Source of the DNA: Globodera rostochiensis
Taxonomy: Eukaryota; Nematoda; Chromadorea; Rhabditida; Heteroderidae
Reading direction: 5' to 3'
DNA length: 64,000 nucleotides
Assembly (NCBI GenBank): GCA_018350325.1
Contig: JAEVLN010000013.1
Span: 2,384,624-2,448,623 of the forward strand
Shown in pieces: positions 60,753-64,000 of this stretch. The position numbers were made by a program, and so were the translations under genes. Numbering within the stretch: the first letter of the stretch is position 1; each line of letters begins with the position of its first letter. Under the pieces are notes generated by a model. It was given only the letters and a program-made list of their open reading frames with translations, was not told where the DNA came from and did not search any database.

Positions 60753-63700
60753 CTACTTGTTGGCTTTGTTGACTTCGCGTTGGAGGAATTGCATGAATTC
60801 GTTGTAGGAGTGTGAAGAATCCGACCGGTCCTGGACAAGTTTGCTCGCAAACATTTCTCGTCTGGGGTTGTCATCCCTGCGGAAGTACCATTAATAAAAT
60901 TTCGGCGCTCTGTTAGCATTTAGCCAAACCTTATGACTTTGACGGGGGCATAAACATTCCCTCTTTGTTCTTGCAAATGACGAAGAAACGCGTGCAAATA
61001 TTTGCTATGTGGTGTATCGAGCTCAGTAACTGTCGACTGGATAAGGTGTAATAACAAAATGCTTGATAGTGAGTATAAAGCTCCTACATCCGTGTCCAAT
61101 TTGGCGAATGAACCAACTCCAAACAGACCGTACAAAGTTTGAACATTGGAGGCCGATCCAACGTATATAAAAACGAGCGTGCCAATGTCGAGAAGATAAA
61201 TACCGCTTTGAGAAATGTGCTCGTAAGAGGGCGGAAGACGGTCGGGAAAAGGCATCTGTCCGTTTTGAAGATCACACGAATGCTGAATGATAGAAACATT
61301 TACACATTATCGGTTAAAAGAGATTCAAAGACCTGATTTTGCTCGACAAATATGTGAAGTGCATAGAGAGCGGGGCATAATTCCAACAGAATCACTTCCA
61401 TTGGAGCATTTTTATAAAGCAAAAATGTTGCCACACGCTCGTCCGAGCTGACCCTTTGTAGAGCTTCGGAAAAAGCTTTCTAAAACCAGGAAACAATGCC
61501 AAAAACGAAAAGTTGAATTGGCACATTTTTCAGCAATCCAAGTACATAAATTGGCATATATTGAAGACCGCCGTCAGGGGGCATTCGCAGCGTGGGGCCA
61601 ACTTGGCCAAGCGACCGTTGATAGCACACCAACGGATCGACAACGGCATTTATCAGTGCCTCTCGACAGTCAGACAGATTCGCGCCATGCATTGCTCTAT
61701 CGGAAGCTTAAGTGTTAAGCAAATAGAAACGGATTTGGAAAAAAACAAACCCATTTTTGAAAGAAGTGACATCGACGCGTTCACGTCCAGCGAAGAAAAG
61801 ACATGGGTGGAGTGAGTCAGCACGGGGAGACAAAGTGTGTGCACGCGAATGCGACGATCGCCTGACTTTGCAGTTTAATGGAAATGACCCAACCCCGGCA
61901 CCTTTAGTTGAGGTGTAAAGCAAAGCTGCCTGGAAACACACATGACTGTTCGAGATCACTTCGTCATGCTTAATTTGAACGCCCATGGCCGAGTCAGGGC
62001 TCACATTGGGCAAGGCTAGCAAATCGGTGGAGCGCACGAAAAAATTACCATAAAATGTGTGAAGAGAAAGTCCTGCGAAGGATAAAATTCTCATTATTAA
62101 TAAGGGAATCAGAAAACCTCTCGAGCAACGTATCCTCAACACAGCCTCGAGCCCGAGTTTCCGAGTAAAATAACGGCGCAAGACCATCTGAAATCGCTTG
62201 ACTTCGACCTGATCCCGGAGGAAATGATAGCCAGGAAAGTGGAAAACAGTGCCACTGCTGAACCGAGACATGTCAGCTTAAGAAAAGATATTTTTAGGAA
62301 TAATTGTATTAATTCATTGTGTACGAAAGCCCACTCCCTAAACCTCTACTTTCGACTGGTCAGCAGCCCGAACCATATTGGGATCGGGGTGGGCGGTTCA
62401 GGGCCATTTTTTCTCACATCGCCCCTTTTTTGGAGGGGGGGGGGGCAAGGGCGTAGCCAGAATTTTTTTTCAGGGGGGGGGGGGGCTGAGTCAAGAAAAA
62501 ACCGATTTTTAGGGGTGCATTTTTGGGTTTTATTGCATTTTCCTTAAAGAATTTTTTCCCCAAAAAATTGGATTCTTAAGCAATTTTTTTTTGAAAATTA
62601 GGATTTCGTTAAATTTTTTAGAGTTTTTTATTTTGTTAAAAAACTATCGTAAAATTCGATATTTGCCTACTTTCGAATTTTTCAAAAATACGAGTTTTTT
62701 AGTGAAAATTCTGCTTCACTTCGGAGGAAGGGGTCGGCGGTGCCGATAGGCGCCGCCGAGAAAGTTTTTGAATTTTTAATGAGATTTGCAAAGAAATTGG
62801 TCCAAAAATGATCAATTTTGCAAAACAAAAGGGTCCCCCCTATGGATTTTTTTTCACAAAATCATTTCGGGGGGGGGGCTGCAGCGCCCCCTCAGGCTAC
62901 GCCCTAGGGGGGGGGCATCTGATTGAGTGTTTTAATAGGACAAAATAACCTAATGTTAGAAGATCGACAATTTGACATCCGACGACGAAAAGATCAATTG
63001 CAATTTGTTTACCCGTGCATTCGAGTGCCAGACTCTTGTAAAAATCAATTTGAGGAGCTAATGTGACATTCTGAAGATTGCTGATCAGTTGAAAAAAATT
63101 TTGAAAATTGCCCACCCGAACTTTTGCGGAACTGGGCTCAGGACACTTTAATGCTCCGATTCCAATGTTTGGCATGGATGCGGTCAAAACAGTTATTCTT
63201 CCGCCGATTTCATGCTTAAAAAGACAAAGATTATTTTAGAATCACAAAACAACTTACAATCAAATTTTTTGCGACAGTAAGAGCAGACCCAAGACAATTC
63301 GAAGACGACAATGATCTTTCGAAAATCGTTGGAATTCTGCTTACAAAATTCCGAATGCTCTAAAAAGGGTCGCTAATTTCATAGGCTCCGAAATTCTACC
63401 TCCTTGAAGATGCTAAGCTCTACAAAAAGACCAGAGAAAACAGGAGCAAAACTTTCTGAGATACAAAATGATTAGCGAATATTATAGTATATAAAATGCA
63501 CCTTCGACATCAAATTCAATGATATGCCTTGGTTCTCCCTCAGCATCATCGAATTGAAAGAAATGCAAGGCAGAATCGAAGCCGAGAAAGCCAATTAAAG
63601 CCTGGTCTTGGCCTGGCAATTTGTCAATATCCAACAAAAGCTGTTCAGAAAACGTGTGCAAGTAACCACAGTCGACGGCCGCTGAACTAACGTCAAAAAT

Positions 63701-64000
63701 GAACAGATAAATCGGAGGCTGCGGAGGACGAAGCTAAATACGACAGTTCCAAGGACATTATCTATTCTAAAAGCCAATAGACTTTTTAAATAGGGGAAAA
63801 TTGAGGGCAAAAAGCTAATTTCTGTCTGAAAAGACATTTAAAAATAAAAAAAACCCGATTTTTGTGTTTTTGGGGAGGTCCGGCGGTGCCAAGAGGCGCC
63901 GTCGTGCCATTATTACGTCTGCAAAAAATGACCATGTATTCAGCTGGGGCTATGTACTCGATGGTTGTTTCCTGGAGTTCGGGTCTTCTGGATGGGTCGC
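60753..64000 (-). CDS. SEC24: SEC24 (A/B type) COPII cargo adaptor, 5' end outside the window
   Basis: SEC24 pairs with SEC23 in the inner COPII coat and selects cargo at ER exit sites. Reading the minus strand: RPELQETTIEYIAPAEYM (about 63980-63930), trunk YLFIFDVSSAAVDCGYLHTF (about 63715-63650), LIGFLGFDSALHFFQFDDAE, then GRITVLTASMPNIGIGALKC (about 63200-63145) and DFYKSLALECTGKQIAIDLF (about 63050-62985). After an intron come YFTRKLGLEAVLRIRCSRG (about 62180-62120), TFYGNFFVRSTDLLALPNV (about 62065-62010) and VHTLCLPVLTHSTHVFSSLD. The helical domain has LSDCREALINAVVD. The gelsolin-like end has SGIYLLDIGTLVFIYVGSAS (about 61215-61160) and closes QFLQREVNKANK with the stop at 60753-60755. 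The VRSTDLLALPNV-type sequence points to SEC24A/B rather than C/D. An intron holds the MITE at 62446-62906. Confidence 0.88.
62446..62906. mobile_element. MITE in a SEC24 intron (AGGGCGTAGCC ends)
   Basis: The ends are CAAGGGCGTAGCCAG and GGCTACGCCCTA. Both are flanked by G-runs, so a GGGGGGGG duplication is possible but not informative. The interior includes the GGCGGTGCCGATAGGCGCCGCC palindrome (62736) and AAAATGCA / GGGTTTTATTGCATTTT phrases. Confidence 0.75.

Overview
The window looks like nuclear DNA of a nematode. It has intron-rich genes with short introns and TTTTCAG-type 3' splice sites, a nematode cuticle collagen, and recognisable animal genes: ELYS/MEL-28, dynactin p62, a receptor guanylate cyclase, a Golgi-type apyrase and SEC24. 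A tylenchid plant parasite such as a cyst nematode would fit the repeat-rich, poly-G-rich style, but that placement is inference. There are no bacterial operons or CRISPR arrays.

Layout. 1-3.5 kb: 3' part of a broken BEL/Pao-type retroelement, followed by a small multi-membrane-span ORF. 3.5-5.0 kb: a Mutator-like (MULE) transposase gene on the minus strand with a FLYWCH finger. 5.0-8.35 kb: nested hairpin and foldback elements. 8.5-14.7 kb (+): ELYS/mel-28 homologue with a hAT-like insertion in an intron. 14.9-16.9 kb: two more elements with clean target duplications. 17.1-19.5 kb (-): dynactin subunit 4. 19.6-22.6 kb: hairpins. 22.6-23.8 kb: C-rich minisatellite. 23.9-25.4 kb (+): cuticle collagen. 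25.4-28.7 kb: simple repeats and transposon relics. 28.7-33.85 kb: a hAT-like element containing a second hAT-like element that carries a 2.4 kb pyrimidine-rich array. 34.5-37.0 kb (+): THAP-finger gene plus unrecognised exons. 37.7-41.8 kb (+): seven-helix receptor. 42.0-45.8 kb: a nest of two hAT-like elements and two foldbacks, one carrying an internally deleted MULE ORF. 46.2-55.0 kb (+): receptor guanylate cyclase with two G-rich minisatellite introns. 55.4-57.0 kb: a 14-bp satellite and a hairpin. 57.4-60.5 kb (+): ENTPD4/7-type apyrase. 60.75-64.0 kb (-): SEC24A/B-type COPII subunit, running off the window.

The host genes do not form a pathway; they are ordinary single-copy-looking genes separated and invaded by repeats. 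The unusual part is the mobile DNA. Several foldback elements share a pair of end sequences (GGTA... and AACGG...), and some share an internal core, but each has a different short word tandemly repeated in inverted arms. They carry about 9-bp target duplications, and related arms flank the MULE transposase pieces. Separate hAT-like elements with 8-bp duplications each carry their own word in direct orientation. I read this as word-swapping element ends, possibly expanded transposase-binding sites.

Exon borders were judged by eye from splice signals and reading frame. Homologies were recognised from memory of protein families; no search was run.
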